In this document: in pieces, positions 8,415 to 16,119 of the stretch | Layout: each line of letters starts with the position of its first letter | How positions within the stretch are numbered: the stretch's first letter is position 1 | From: an uncultured Clostridium sp. | GTDB taxonomy: Bacteria > Bacillota > Clostridia > TANB77 > CAG-508 | DNA length: 47,676 nt | NCBI GenBank assembly: GCA_948435735.1 | Contig: CAOJGX010000006.1 | Location: forward strand, 1 to 47,676 | Reading direction: 5' to 3' | Notes under the pieces: model-generated | Databases searched by the model: none | What the model was told of the DNA's origin: nothing | What the model saw: only the letters and a program-made list of their open reading frames with translations | Made by a program: the position numbers and the translations under genes

Positions 8415-10487
8415 ATGACAAATCAGATGCTCATGTATATTATGATAGCAAGTGGTGTTTTACTAATGGCAATTTTGATTGCCTACATGGTTCTTAATAA
8501 AAAGCTAAAGTCCAAAGAAACTAGATACATAGCACAATTGGTAGAAGGAACCAAAACAAGTGGATTTAATATGGATGTATTCTACCAAAAGGTATATATT
8601 TATTGTTCAAAAGTACCTTTTTTGAGGCGATATATCTTAAAAATTAGACGAAGACTAGAAATCATCAATTTAGAAGATGAATATTTAACAAGAAAACAAA
8701 CCGCTGAAATTGTTTTCAAAGGATTAATCGTAATTCTTCCTTTGACCATATTGATTATTTATTTAACCAGAAAAAATCCTGTTTTGATGCTTACCTTATT
8801 CTTATTTGAATTGTTCTTTGTTGAAACCTTTATGGAAGGTATGGTTGATAAAATTGATAACCAATTATTAAGACAACAAATTGAAATGTTTGGTGAAATG
8901 CGTCACAGTTATCACGAATACAACATGGTAGAAGAAGCTTTATATGATGTTGCACAAAATGATGAAGTGGAAGTTTCCAGACAAGTTGAAAAAATCCACG
9001 AAGTTTTATTGGCAGATGACCCTGAAACGGAATTAGAAAAATATTATGATATTGCACCCAATAGTTATTTAAAAGAATTTGCGGGAGTATCCTATTTAAC
9101 AAAAGAATTTGGTGATAGAAAAGATCGAGATGGAGCTTCCTTGTACTTAAAAAATTTGAATAATATTGTCCAAGAAATGCAATTAGAAATTTTGAAAAGA
9201 GATAAATTGGATTATGTATTTCAGAGTTTATCTATGATTGCAGCGATTCCCATTCTATTTTTAGATGTGCTGAAAAATTGGGCCATTAGTCAATTCTCAT
9301 TTACAAAACAATTTTACAATGGAACAGGTGGATTTTTGGTACAAATGGCAATTGTTATTATCACAATCGTTTGTTATATTTTAGTACGAACCTTGAAAGA
9401 TAATGGTAGTGTCAATACTACTCGAAATTCAGAAAATCCTTGGCAGAAAAAATTGTATGATAAAAAGCTAGTTAAAAAATTTATTGATTATATTATGCCA
9501 AAAGATGGAACCAAAGAATATCGAAAAGTTGTAAAATTATTAAAAGATAATGCTTCTAAGTTGAAAATGGAATGGTTATATATAAACAGAGTTGCTTGTG
9601 TTATCATTGCTTTTATAGCTTCGATGTTTATTATTTTAGAATCTCATCATTATGCAATTAATTATGTATATACAGAACCAACAAGTGATTATAATTTGCT
9701 AGGGAATATGTCTGAAAGAGAAGAAATGACAGCAATGGAGAAAACCCAAAAAGACAATGTATTTTTGGACAAATTCAGAACAGATTTATCAGTAACACAA
9801 GAACAATTGAAAAAAGAAATTATGAAATCAGACGAATATGGTGATTGTAATGAAAAAGAAATTGATACGATTACAGAAAGAATTTGGGATAAATTACAAG
9901 TCGTACAATCACAATATTTAAAATGGTTTGAATTATTGATTAGCTGTGCCATTGCAGCAGTTGCTTATTATGGACCAATTTTCCTACTTCAATTCCAGAA
10001 AAAAATGCGACAAATGGAAATGGAAAACGAAGTTATGTCATTCCAAACAATTATATTGATGCTGATGAAAATTGAAAGAGTCAATGTTGAGATGATTTTA
10101 GAATGGCTTGAAAGATATGCGAATATTTTCAAAGAGCCAATTGCAAGATGTGTCAATAACTTTGAGAGTGGTGCATGGGAAGCATTAGAAGAATTAAAAA
10201 ATGAATTATCTTTTCATCAATTAATTCAATTGGTAGAAGGCTTACAGTCAGCTGTTGAATCAATCCCGATTCGAGAGGCTTTTGATGAGTTAGATTCCGA
10301 AAGAAATTACTATCAAGAAAAGAGAAAGGAATCCAATGATAGACTGATTTCAAGAAAATCGATGATTGGTAAAGTAATTGGATTTGCTCCAATGGTAATT
10401 TTATTTGTATGCTATTTGATTATACCATTATGTGTAATTGGATTTACAAGTATGACAGAGGCGTTTAATACGATGTCTTCTATGTAA
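8415..10487 (+). CDS. Fused TadB/TadC-like type II secretion F-domain membrane protein
   Basis: About 690 residues. There are hydrophobic segments near 7-27, 115-155, 275-300, 315-335, 395-415, 505-525 and 660-685. Two helical cytoplasmic domains of the T2SSF type (roughly 155-260 and 540-650) suggest that the two platform proteins TadB and TadC, usually separate, are one polypeptide here. It would form the inner-membrane platform driven by the upstream ATPase. The ATG at 8415 follows GAGGTG; the GTG at 8397 would precede that site. The gene starts 31 bases after the ATPase gene. Confidence 0.75.
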   Translation: MTNQMLMYIMIASGVLLMAILIAYMVLNKKLKSKETRYIAQLVEGTKTSGFNMDVFYQKVYIYCSKVPFLRRYILKIRRRLEIINLEDEYLTRKQTAEIVFKGLIVILPLTILIIYLTRKNPVLMLTLFLFELFFVETFMEGMVDKIDNQLLRQQIEMFGEMRHSYHEYNMVEEALYDVAQNDEVEVSRQVEKIHEVLLADDPETELEKYYDIAPNSYLKEFAGVSYLTKEFGDRKDRDGASLYLKNLNNIVQEMQLEILKRDKLDYVFQSLSMIAAIPILFLDVLKNWAISQFSFTKQFYNGTGGFLVQMAIVIITIVCYILVRTLKDNGSVNTTRNSENPWQKKLYDKKLVKKFIDYIMPKDGTKEYRKVVKLLKDNASKLKMEWLYINRVACVIIAFIASMFIILESHHYAINYVYTEPTSDYNLLGNMSEREEMTAMEKTQKDNVFLDKFRTDLSVTQEQLKKEIMKSDEYGDCNEKEIDTITERIWDKLQVVQSQYLKWFELLISCAIAAVAYYGPIFLLQFQKKMRQMEMENEVMSFQTIILMLMKIERVNVEMILEWLERYANIFKEPIARCVNNFESGAWEALEELKNELSFHQLIQLVEGLQSAVESIPIREAFDELDSERNYYQEKRKESNDRLISRKSMIGKVIGFAPMVILFVCYLIIPLCVIGFTSMTEAFNTMSSM

Positions 10488-10505
10488 AATAGAAAAGGAG
10501 AAGGT

Positions 10506-11327
10506 ATGGACAATTCATTAAGTAAAGCATTGATTATGGTTGGCAGTGTATTGTTAGCAATGATTGTAATGGCATTTGCAGCCCATGCTTTCATGAAAAT
10601 TGGGGGCTGGGCTACTACACAAGATGACGAAGTCTTGATTGCACAAAAAGAGGAATTTAATAGAGAATATGAAGTTTATGATAAAAACTTAATGTATGGA
10701 GTGGATGTTATTTCTTGTTTGAATAAGGCTTTGAGTAATAATGAAAAAATAACTAATAGAAGCGTTGTAAATGGGAATACATATGATGAGACTTATGAAG
10801 TTAAAGTTAAAGTTACTTTAACGAAAACAGGTACTAATCAACTTAAACCACTGGAAGAATCTATAACTGTAAGTTATAGAGATAATACAGGAAAGGAACA
10901 TGACTATACTTCAGATGAAGGACCTAAAGATGGTAGTGCAATGGTAAAATTGTCAGACATGAATAGGCAGTTTCAATTTTTAAATAAATCATATAGAAGT
11001 ATAAGTAAATTTAATGGAAATACTAGTTTAGTAACACAAACTGAAACATGTGATAAGTTGAAAAATGTATTTGAATTTAACATAACAAAAGATGGAAGTG
11101 GAACTAATGAAGAGGAAACAAGAGACCTATTATCGCTTGCGGATACAGTATCTGAAACAATCAAGAATACTGATTCAAAAACAAATGCTAAAGGAAAATA
11201 CGAAGGTTGGACGAAAGCAGAATTTAAATCCGCTCTATATGATTTAAAAACAAGAAGATTTAGATGCACAAGTTTGACTTATTCAGACATAGGTAGAGTA
11301 AATTATATAGAATTTGAAGAAATATGA
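10506..11327 (+). CDS. Pilin-like protein 1
   Basis: 273 residues. A short polar start MDNSLSKA is followed directly by a membrane helix (LIMVGSVLLAMIVMAFAAHAFM), like a mature pilin without a leader. After it comes the motif FNREYEVYDKNLMYGVDVISCLNKAL, shared with the next genes as (F/H)NSxFExY...G..V..L...I. The remainder is a beta-rich polar domain. It starts 18 bases after the platform gene with AAAGGAG. It is longer than the others in the set and may be a minor or tip subunit. No prepilin peptidase site is visible. Confidence 0.65.
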   Translation: MDNSLSKALIMVGSVLLAMIVMAFAAHAFMKIGGWATTQDDEVLIAQKEEFNREYEVYDKNLMYGVDVISCLNKALSNNEKITNRSVVNGNTYDETYEVKVKVTLTKTGTNQLKPLEESITVSYRDNTGKEHDYTSDEGPKDGSAMVKLSDMNRQFQFLNKSYRSISKFNGNTSLVTQTETCDKLKNVFEFNITKDGSGTNEEETRDLLSLADTVSETIKNTDSKTNAKGKYEGWTKAEFKSALYDLKTRRFRCTSLTYSDIGRVNYIEFEEI

Positions 11328-11351
11328 ATGATTAGAAATTACCGAAATGTA

Positions 11352-11379
11352 TTGACAAAATAAGAATTTGATGTATAAT
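11352..11379 (+). promoter_or_regulatory. Promoter of antisense RNA A
   Basis: Consensus TTGACA (11352-11357), a 16-base spacer and consensus TATAAT (11374-11379). It faces the convergent peptide gene A, and no plus-strand gene follows before the hairpin at 11452. Confidence 0.8.
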
Positions 11380-11385
11380 TATCTT

Positions 11386-11485
11386 AAGTATGATATATGA
11401 ATGAAGAATATATTGTATAAAAGGATAATTTTGCTTCAAAAAACAAAAAGGAAAAGTAGGTAGCGGTGACTACCTACTTTTCTAC
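11386..11485 (+). ncRNA. Predicted antitoxin RNA A (about 100 nt)
   Basis: The predicted transcript runs from about 11386 to the hairpin at 11452-11481. It holds two segments that are direct repeats of the peptide gene region, hence antisense to its mRNA. TGATATATGAAT (11391-11402) equals 11657-11668 in the peptide 5' UTR. A 17-base segment, 11422-11438, equals 11612-11628 at the peptide start codon. Together with the shared terminator this is the layout of a par/RNAII-type antitoxin. Ends are inferred from promoter and hairpin only. Confidence 0.75.
11452..11481. terminator. Bidirectional terminator of module A
   Basis: A perfect 12-bp stem, AAAAGTAGGTAG and CTACCTACTTTT, with loop CGGTGA. 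The A/T runs at both ends allow termination of the RNA on the plus strand and of the peptide mRNA on the minus strand. Confidence 0.85.
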
Positions 11486-11629
11486 TTAAAAATCGAAGAT
11501 GTTCTTAATTTTTTCTAAAATAGTTAGAAAAAGAATAAGATATTTAATAAAAGTATGTACCCAATTTTTAAGTTTTTTGCCAAACTTAGAAGTAAGTTTT
11601 ATCTTAGGTATAGGATAATTTTGCTTCAT
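11486..11629 (-). CDS. Small cationic/hydrophobic peptide, candidate type I toxin A
   Basis: A 47-residue peptide, too short for usual gene calling. The start is MKQNYPIPKIKLTSKFGKKL; a hydrophobic helix follows (WVHTFIKYLILFLTILEKI) and then KNIFDF. The ribosome site AAAGGAGGTGATAAAT-ATG is very strong. A promoter (TTGCAA, 17, TATAAT) lies about 90 bases upstream on the minus strand. The 5' UTR can form a small hairpin, GCTCA-loop-TGAGC. The basic N-terminal half plus membrane-type helix suggests a pore-forming or membrane-acting toxin. The sequence does not look like Fst, whose hydrophobic part comes first. Toxicity is inference from architecture. Confidence 0.8.
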   Translation of the reverse strand: MKQNYPIPKIKLTSKFGKKLKNWVHTFIKYLILFLTILEKIKNIFDF

Positions 11630-11717
11630 ATTTATCACCTCCTTTCAATAGAAGTGTGATATATGAATAAGCTTCTTGGAAATCTTGCTCAGAACTTGAG
11701 CGGATAAGAATGTACAT

Positions 11718-11746
11718 ATTATAACACATAAAAATAAATTTTGCAA
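11718..11746 (-). promoter_or_regulatory. Promoter of peptide gene A
   Basis: Read on the minus strand: TTGCAA (11741-11746), 17 bases, TATAAT (11718-11723). Confidence 0.75.
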
Positions 11747-11783
11747 TCTAAAAATAAAGTGAATAAAAAATTACCGAAATATA

Positions 11784-11811
11784 TTGACAAAAAGAAAGTT
11801 TGATGTATAAT
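11784..11811 (+). promoter_or_regulatory. Promoter of antisense RNA B
   Basis: TTGACA (11784-11789), 16 bases, TATAAT (11806-11811), as in module A. Confidence 0.8.
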
Positions 11812-11817
11812 TATTTT

Positions 11818-11914
11818 AAGTATGATATATGAATGAAGAATATATTGTATAAAGGGATAATTATCGTTCAAAAAGAACAAAAAAAGTAGGTAGCTGTCAC
11901 TACCTACTTTTCAC
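11818..11914 (+). ncRNA. Predicted antitoxin RNA B (about 97 nt)
   Basis: It carries TGATATATGAAT (11823-11834), equal to 12086-12097 in the peptide B 5' UTR, and GGATAATTATCGTTCA (11855-11870), matching the peptide B start region (12042-12057) at 15 of 16 positions. Against the start of peptide A only 13 of 16 match, so pairing appears tuned to its own mRNA. It ends at the shared hairpin 11882-11911. Confidence 0.72.
11882..11911. terminator. Bidirectional terminator of module B
   Basis: Stem AAAAGTAGGTAG and CTACCTACTTTT, loop CTGTCA. The arms equal those in module A, and the loop differs. Confidence 0.85.
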
Positions 11915-12058
11915 TTAAAAATCAAAGATGTTCTTAATTTTTTCTAAAATAGTTAGAAAAAGAATAAGATATTTGATAAAAGTATGTACCCAATTTTTAA
12001 GTTTTTCACAAAACTTAGAAGTAAGTTTTATCTTAGGTATAGGATAATTATCCTTCAT
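11915..12058 (-). CDS. Small cationic/hydrophobic peptide, candidate type I toxin B
   Basis: A 47-residue tandem paralog of peptide A. It differs at three positions: Gln3 to Asp, and Gly17-Lys18 to Cys-Glu. Most other base changes are silent (for example TTC to TTT in the last NIFDF), which indicates selection on the protein. The same ribosome site AAAGGAGGTGATAAAT-ATG and a 5' UTR hairpin of the same sequence are present. Its promoter lies under the upstream region of the pilin gene at 12202 and points the other way. Confidence 0.8.
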   Translation of the reverse strand: MKDNYPIPKIKLTSKFCEKLKNWVHTFIKYLILFLTILEKIKNIFDF

Positions 12059-12146
12059 ATTTATCACCTCCTTTCAATAGAAGTGTGATATATGAATAAG
12101 CTTCTTGGAAATCTTGCTCAGAACTTGAGCGGATAAGAATGTTTAT

Positions 12147-12175
12147 ACTATAACATATTAAAATGAATTTTGCAA
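12147..12175 (-). promoter_or_regulatory. Promoter of peptide gene B
   Basis: Minus strand: TTGCAA (12170-12175), 17 bases, TATAGT (12147-12152). It lies between the peptide gene and the divergently oriented pilin gene. Confidence 0.7.
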
Positions 12176-12201
12176 TACTAAGTAAAACAGAAAGGAATGC
12201 T

Positions 12202-12756
12202 ATGGAAAATGCAAGTAAAGCCTTAATTATGGCTGGTGGATTGTTGATTTCAATATTAGTTGCTAGTTTCATGATACTTGTTTTAAGAAAAGCAGGAAAA
12301 ATAAATGCAGAATATGATGCACAAATGTCAGACAATGAACTAGCAAGATTTAATAGTCAATTTGAGCTATATGTTCGAGATGATAATACGTTTTTTGATG
12401 TCATTACAGTGGCAAATCTTGCTTATGATATTAATCAGAGAAATGGTTGGGATGAAAGCAATGGTGTTGATGTAAAGATTTATGATAAGGATAGTCCTAC
12501 CGTAATGTACAGTATTTTAGTAACACAAAATGCTTCTAATGAAGGAGGACTAAAAAAAGATTATTTTTTTAAAAAAGAAGATGTTGATGAAGCTAACCAA
12601 GAATACATTTATGGTCAAATTATTTCAGAAAATACAGCTAAAAAAAATGACGATGAATCGGTTTTTAAATATAAATTTGAATGTAAAAATGAAATTAGTT
12701 ATAATGAAATAACTGGAAAAGTCAGAGAAATAAAATTTAGACGTAGAGAAAATTAA
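12202..12756 (+). CDS. Pilin-like protein 2
   Basis: 184 residues from the ATG at 12202, which follows AGAAAGGAATGCT. The in-frame ATG at 12163 has no ribosome site, lies inside the peptide B promoter, and would add residues absent from the paralogs. It opens MENASKALIMAGGLLISILVA, the same leaderless pilin-like helix as at 13322 and 13797, followed by ARFNSQFELYVRDDNTFFDVITVANLAYDIN. The C-terminal domain ends with EISYNEITGKVREIKF, a strand pattern seen at the ends of the sister proteins. Probably a pilus subunit. Confidence 0.7.
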   Translation: MENASKALIMAGGLLISILVASFMILVLRKAGKINAEYDAQMSDNELARFNSQFELYVRDDNTFFDVITVANLAYDINQRNGWDESNGVDVKIYDKDSPTVMYSILVTQNASNEGGLKKDYFFKKEDVDEANQEYIYGQIISENTAKKNDDESVFKYKFECKNEISYNEITGKVREIKFRRREN

Positions 12757-12774
12757 TAATTTTTCAAAAAAATA

Positions 12775-12803
12775 TTGAAAAAAATTTTGTTATATGGTAT
12801 AAT
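12775..12803 (+). promoter_or_regulatory. Internal promoter ahead of pilin-like gene 3
   Basis: TTGAAA (12775-12780), 17 bases, TATAAT (12798-12803), in the 64-bp gap before the gene at 12821. Confidence 0.6.
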
Positions 12804-12820
12804 AATATAAAGGATAAAAG

Positions 12821-13255
12821 ATGAAAAAAACTATTTTTGTATTATTATTAATATTTTTGGTGATTATTGTATGTATTTACATGAATTATAAACAAGCTCT
12901 TGTAGCTCAAAATCAAGCAATTAAATTTAATTCGCAATTTGAGTTTTACAATAGAGAATCGATTTTAGGAACAGATATTACAACTTTAATCAACAAAGCC
13001 ATTGATAATAACGAAAAATATAACATACCAAAAGATGAAAATGATGTCTATATAGCCGATGATGAAAATAGCATAAAAATATATGTATACATGCTGATAA
13101 ATGATACTACTTATCCAATGGAAACACTAAATACAAGAGGCTTGCAAGAATTTACAAGATATTTTGGAGAAGTAGAGTTTGAATGCACAGCTGTGAAATA
13201 TCATAAAGCAACTGGGAAAATTGCAGAAATGACATTTGCAGCCAAACAAGAGTAG
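12821..13255 (+). CDS. Pilin-like protein 3
   Basis: 144 residues. MKKTIFVLLLIFLVIIVCIYMNY is a membrane helix with a basic start, so this member could also be read as a signal-anchor. It keeps the family motif IKFNSQFEFYNRESILGTDITTLINKAIDNNEKY and the C-terminal FECTAVKYHKATGKIAEMTF strand pair. The N-terminus differs from the MENASKA type, so it may be a minor subunit. It has its own promoter. Confidence 0.65.
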   Translation: MKKTIFVLLLIFLVIIVCIYMNYKQALVAQNQAIKFNSQFEFYNRESILGTDITTLINKAIDNNEKYNIPKDENDVYIADDENSIKIYVYMLINDTTYPMETLNTRGLQEFTRYFGEVEFECTAVKYHKATGKIAEMTFAAKQE

Positions 13256-13321
13256 TTTTTAATATATACAAAAGTATATTAGAATAAATTTATTTTTGAA
13301 AAAACAAAGGAGGAATATATT

Positions 13322-13774
13322 ATGGAAAATGCGTCAAAAGCGTTAATTATTGCAGGAGCTATACTTTTATCAATTTTAATTATTACGTTGGGATTAGGAG
13401 TATACAATAATGCAAAATCTGCAACAGGAAATGCAGATTTAAGTGGACAAGAAATTAATGCCCATAACTCACAATTTACTGCCTATGAAGGTAGACAAAG
13501 AGGAAGCCAAGTGAAGGCTTTAATAACAACGATAAAACGTAATAATAAGGAATATTCAGATAGGCAAATTAAAATTTTTTATTCTAACAGTATTACAGCA
13601 GATGCAGACTATAAAAACTATACTGTCGACAATATGGAAACAGCTGATGAGGATATAAATAGTGATTATCCAGAAGATTTGAAAAATGGAACTACTTATT
13701 TTGTTAACTTTAAAGAAGGTGACAATGGAGTAATAAATGCATGTGATATACATGTATATTCACAAGATGACTAA
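13322..13774 (+). CDS. Pilin-like protein 4
   Basis: 150 residues. It opens MENASKALIIAGAILLSILI and has the motif EINAHNSQFTAYEGRQRGSQVKALITTIKRNN. The GSQV(K)xLI part is shared with the next gene. The small size and the neighbouring near-copy suggest a major subunit. The ribosome site is AAAGGAGGAATATATT. The first 29 bases of the gene are identical to those of the gene at 13797, a possible site for recombination. Confidence 0.72.
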   Translation: MENASKALIIAGAILLSILIITLGLGVYNNAKSATGNADLSGQEINAHNSQFTAYEGRQRGSQVKALITTIKRNNKEYSDRQIKIFYSNSITADADYKNYTVDNMETADEDINSDYPEDLKNGTTYFVNFKEGDNGVINACDIHVYSQDD

Positions 13775-13796
13775 TGGATTAAGGAGTGTGATATAA

Positions 13797-14255
13797 ATGG
13801 AAAATGCGTCAAAAGCGTTAATTATCGCAGCTTCGGTTCTAGTAGCTATTTTGATTGTTGCAATGGGTGTAACTATTTTCAATAGGGCACAAAACTCAGC
13901 TGATATGACGAGTCTAGATACAACTGAAATTAACATGTTTAATTCCAAATTTGAAAGATATGCAGATAACCAACTAGGTTCGCAAGTAAAGTCATTAATT
14001 TCATTTGCTATTTCAAATGCGAGTACCAATAAAGATGATCCATCAAAGTTGCCGACTATTAATTTGACTAATTCTGACAAGTATAATGCAGGACCAGTAA
14101 ATGGAAGTACAGATGCAAGTAATGCAATAAATACTTATGTTACAAACTTAGGAACAATAAGAAATGCAATTGTTTCTACACATACATATAAAGTAACCTG
14201 TAATTATGCTGGAAGTGGATTAATTAGTGAAATAATAATAGATTATAACACCTAA
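13797..14255 (+). CDS. Pilin-like protein 5
   Basis: 152 residues. It starts MENASKALIIAASVLVAILIVA, then has EINMFNSKFERYADNQLGSQVKSLISFAISN. The C-terminus ends with YKVTCNYAGSGLISEIIIDY, which fits the two-strand pattern of the set. It lies 22 bases after protein 4 and is its closest relative, so the two may be alternative or co-assembling major subunits. Confidence 0.72.
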   Translation: MENASKALIIAASVLVAILIVAMGVTIFNRAQNSADMTSLDTTEINMFNSKFERYADNQLGSQVKSLISFAISNASTNKDDPSKLPTINLTNSDKYNAGPVNGSTDASNAINTYVTNLGTIRNAIVSTHTYKVTCNYAGSGLISEIIIDYNT

Positions 14256-14270
14256 AAAAGAGGATAAATT

Positions 14271-14954
14271 ATGGAAAATGTTACACGAGCGATTATTATG
14301 GCTTTCAGTATGTTAATATTTGTTATAGGATTTTCCTATTCCATGTATCTAATCAACAGCTTGACAACAACTTCAAACACGCTACTAAGTTCTGTAAATA
14401 CCAAGAATTATTATGACAATATTAAAGTATCTGGGCAAGATACAACAACCAGAGACGTTGGAATTGATACAATCATATCGACTTTATATCGATATTATAA
14501 GGAAAATTATGCAGTAAAAATTTATGATGATGATATTTTAATTCAAGTATTCGATGTAAATTTAGAAGGAAAAATTGCTAGAGCAGCAGCGTATACGAAA
14601 AGCGATGACAAAGAATTGACATCACTTAAAAATTCAATTTATAATGAGAAAAGCAATAAAGCCTATCTATTTGAAGCACCTTGGACAGGTAGTACAGATG
14701 AAGATACGAGAGCAAGGATTGATTTTTTCTTAAATGGAACAAAGGGATATATTAATAATACGTTAGTGGATTATTCAACAACAGGTCCTACTGGGGGAGG
14801 CTTTATAGCAAATTATGGTGACAGAACTTTTAGAGAAAGCTTTGTAGAATATGCCTACGAAGGAGAAACAATTTCTACTGAAGAAGGAGTGGAAACAATA
14901 ACAGGAAATACACAGGAAAATTCAAAAATAATTATAACTTATACAGTAAAATAA
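14271..14954 (+). CDS. Pilin-like protein 6
   Basis: 227 residues. MENVTRAIIMAFSMLIFVIGFSYSMYLIN is a leaderless membrane helix. It is followed by STNTLLSS and a region with GIDTIISTLYRYYKENYAVKIYDDD that parallels the G..V..LI..I..N part of the smaller paralogs. The C-terminal domain is larger and ends with a conserved-looking KIIITYTVK strand. Probably a minor pilin. It starts 15 bases after protein 5. Confidence 0.62.
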   Translation: MENVTRAIIMAFSMLIFVIGFSYSMYLINSLTTTSNTLLSSVNTKNYYDNIKVSGQDTTTRDVGIDTIISTLYRYYKENYAVKIYDDDILIQVFDVNLEGKIARAAAYTKSDDKELTSLKNSIYNEKSNKAYLFEAPWTGSTDEDTRARIDFFLNGTKGYINNTLVDYSTTGPTGGGFIANYGDRTFRESFVEYAYEGETISTEEGVETITGNTQENSKIIITYTVK

Positions 14955-14981
14955 GACTAAAATAGAAAAGGAGATGGAAAA

Positions 14982-15527
14982 ATGGGAGACACTCTAATGA
15001 CAGTGATTGCTATATTTCTAGCAGTTATATTAATGTTTTTATTTCCTATGTTATCTGTATCAGAAAGAGCAGATGATATTTCACAATTGGCAGTAGAAAC
15101 AGCAGTCAGTAACTTTGTTGATAACTCAAGAGCAATTGGTAAAATAACCATTGAAAATTACGAACAATTGGTAAATGCCTTGAATGCAACAGGAAATTCA
15201 TATGATATCGAACTAGAAGTAAAAAAATTAGATGAAAATGTAGGAAAGAAAACAGCCTGGACCAATGGACAAGTAATTGGAGAAAATGTATATTATTCAG
15301 TTTATACTTCTCAAATATTAGATACGCTTTTAGGAGATTCTGCAAGTGGCAGACAGCCAGCTGATTATTTAATGAAAGAGGGGGATATTTTAGCTTGCAC
15401 AGCAAAAAATAATAATACAACTTTTTCTCAAACTTTGAGAAGTGTATTCTATTCAATTTCTTCTAATAATGCATATCAAGTTGGTGCAGAGCGTTCAGGA
15501 ATGGTGACTGCTACTGGAATAAGATAA
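14982..15527 (+). CDS. Pilin-like protein 7
   Basis: 181 residues. MGDTLMTVIAIFLAVILMFLFPMLSVSERADDI is a membrane helix, followed by AVETAVSNFVDNSRAIGKITIENYEQLVNALNATGNSYDIELEV. That last part resembles extracellular domains of TadE-type or archaellin-like accessory proteins in the similar place. The final segment has SQTLRSVFYSI. The ribosome site is AAAAGGAGATGG. Role inferred from position and helix only. Confidence 0.6.
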   Translation: MGDTLMTVIAIFLAVILMFLFPMLSVSERADDISQLAVETAVSNFVDNSRAIGKITIENYEQLVNALNATGNSYDIELEVKKLDENVGKKTAWTNGQVIGENVYYSVYTSQILDTLLGDSASGRQPADYLMKEGDILACTAKNNNTTFSQTLRSVFYSISSNNAYQVGAERSGMVTATGIR

Positions 15528-15544
15528 GTAAAAATTGATTGATG

Positions 15545-15567
15545 GAGCATAGAAATATGCTCTTTTT
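15545..15567 (+). terminator. Terminator after pilin-like gene 7
   Basis: Stem GAGCAT and ATGCTC with a short loop, then TTTTTATAT. Confidence 0.75.
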
Positions 15568-15653
15568 ATATGACGAAAAATTTTTTCTTTTTTTGCTATT
15601 GAAAAATGAGTAAAATTGTGTTAATCTATATCTATAGAGGGGAGGTGAGAAAT

Positions 15654-15857
15654 ATGGAGGAATTATTAATTAATATTGAGAAGATTGGAAAAAAACTTGA
15701 TATTATTCTTGATTATATTACCATGCAACAGGAAAAAGAGGAAGAAGAGCTTCAGCAAATACGTCAATTACAAAAAAGAATGATACAAAATGAAGTTCAA
15801 ATTTTAGATCATGAAAAACGAATTCTAGTTCTAGAAAAAAGAATGCTAAAAAATTAG
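15654..15857 (+). CDS. Small coiled-coil protein
   Basis: 67 residues from the ATG after GGGGAGGTGAG. Apart from MEELLINIEKIGKKLDIILDYI it is almost wholly charged heptad-like sequence (QQEKEEEELQQIRQLQKRMIQNEVQILDHEKRILVLEKRM), a predicted coiled coil. No known family. The strong ribosome site supports it as a real gene. It sits inside the pilus cluster between two terminators, so a link to the pilus is possible but not shown. Confidence 0.65.
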   Translation: MEELLINIEKIGKKLDIILDYITMQQEKEEEELQQIRQLQKRMIQNEVQILDHEKRILVLEKRMLKN

Positions 15858-15891
15858 AAATTTAGTCATTCATCAAAGGTCTATTCTAGCC

Positions 15892-15917
15892 AAAGATTAA
15901 TAGGAATTAATCTTTTC
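15892..15917 (+). terminator. Terminator after the coiled-coil gene
   Basis: Stem AAAGATTAA and TTAATCTTT with T-run TTTT partly in the stem, 34 bases after the stop codon. Confidence 0.6.
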
Positions 15918-15928
15918 AATCAGATTTA

Positions 15929-15985
15929 AAATAGAGAGTATATATATTGTTTTTAAGAGAGAAATAATATATATACTCTCTATTT
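15929..15985. repeat. Perfect 20-bp inverted repeat
   Basis: Arms 15929-15948 and 15966-15985 are perfect complements (AAATAGAGAGTATATATATT and its inverse) around a 17-base loop, GTTTTTAAGAGAGAAAT. The length and perfection exceed those of the ordinary terminators in this window. It could be a bidirectional terminator or an RNA structure. Confidence 0.85.
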
Positions 15986-16046
15986 CTATGGAATTTTTCC
16001 AGAAAAAATTGGTAGGAAGAAAAAATGAAAAATTACGCAAAAACAA

Positions 16047-16075
16047 TTGAATTCATTTTCATTAGTTGATATAAT
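16047..16075 (+). promoter_or_regulatory. Promoter of the 16120 gene
   Basis: TTGAAT (16047-16052), 17 bases, TATAAT (16070-16075), 45 bases before the start codon, after the hairpin. Confidence 0.6.
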
Positions 16076-16119
16076 AAAAAGAGAGACTTTTTTAATAAAC
16101 GAAAGTAAAGGAGAAAACG

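Larger units (their letters stand above)
11336..12179. repeat. Tandem repeat of about 430 bp (two toxin-antitoxin modules)
   Basis: Unit 1 begins at 11336 and unit 2 at 11768, both with AAATTACCGAAAT. Corresponding elements (RNA promoter, hairpin, peptide gene, peptide promoter) are offset by 429-432 bases, with a handful of substitutions and small indels. The second unit ends within the upstream region of the pilin gene at 12202. The unit interrupts the row of pilin-like genes. Confidence 0.9.

Noticed and set aside
11330-12180. CRISPR-like or insertion-sequence origin of the repeated units
   Set aside because: There are only two units of about 430 bp with internal promoters, an ORF and a hairpin; no terminal inverted repeats, target duplications or transposase are visible.
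12163-12201. Upstream start for pilin-like protein 2
   Set aside because: The ATG at 12163 lies within the oppositely oriented peptide B promoter and lacks a ribosome site; the paralogs all begin at the position equal to 12202.
12048-12335. Minus-strand reading frame of 95 codons overlapping the peptide B start
   Set aside because: It runs antisense through the pilin-like N-terminal helix and covers the peptide gene start in another frame. The 47-codon frame with a strong ribosome site explains the region better.
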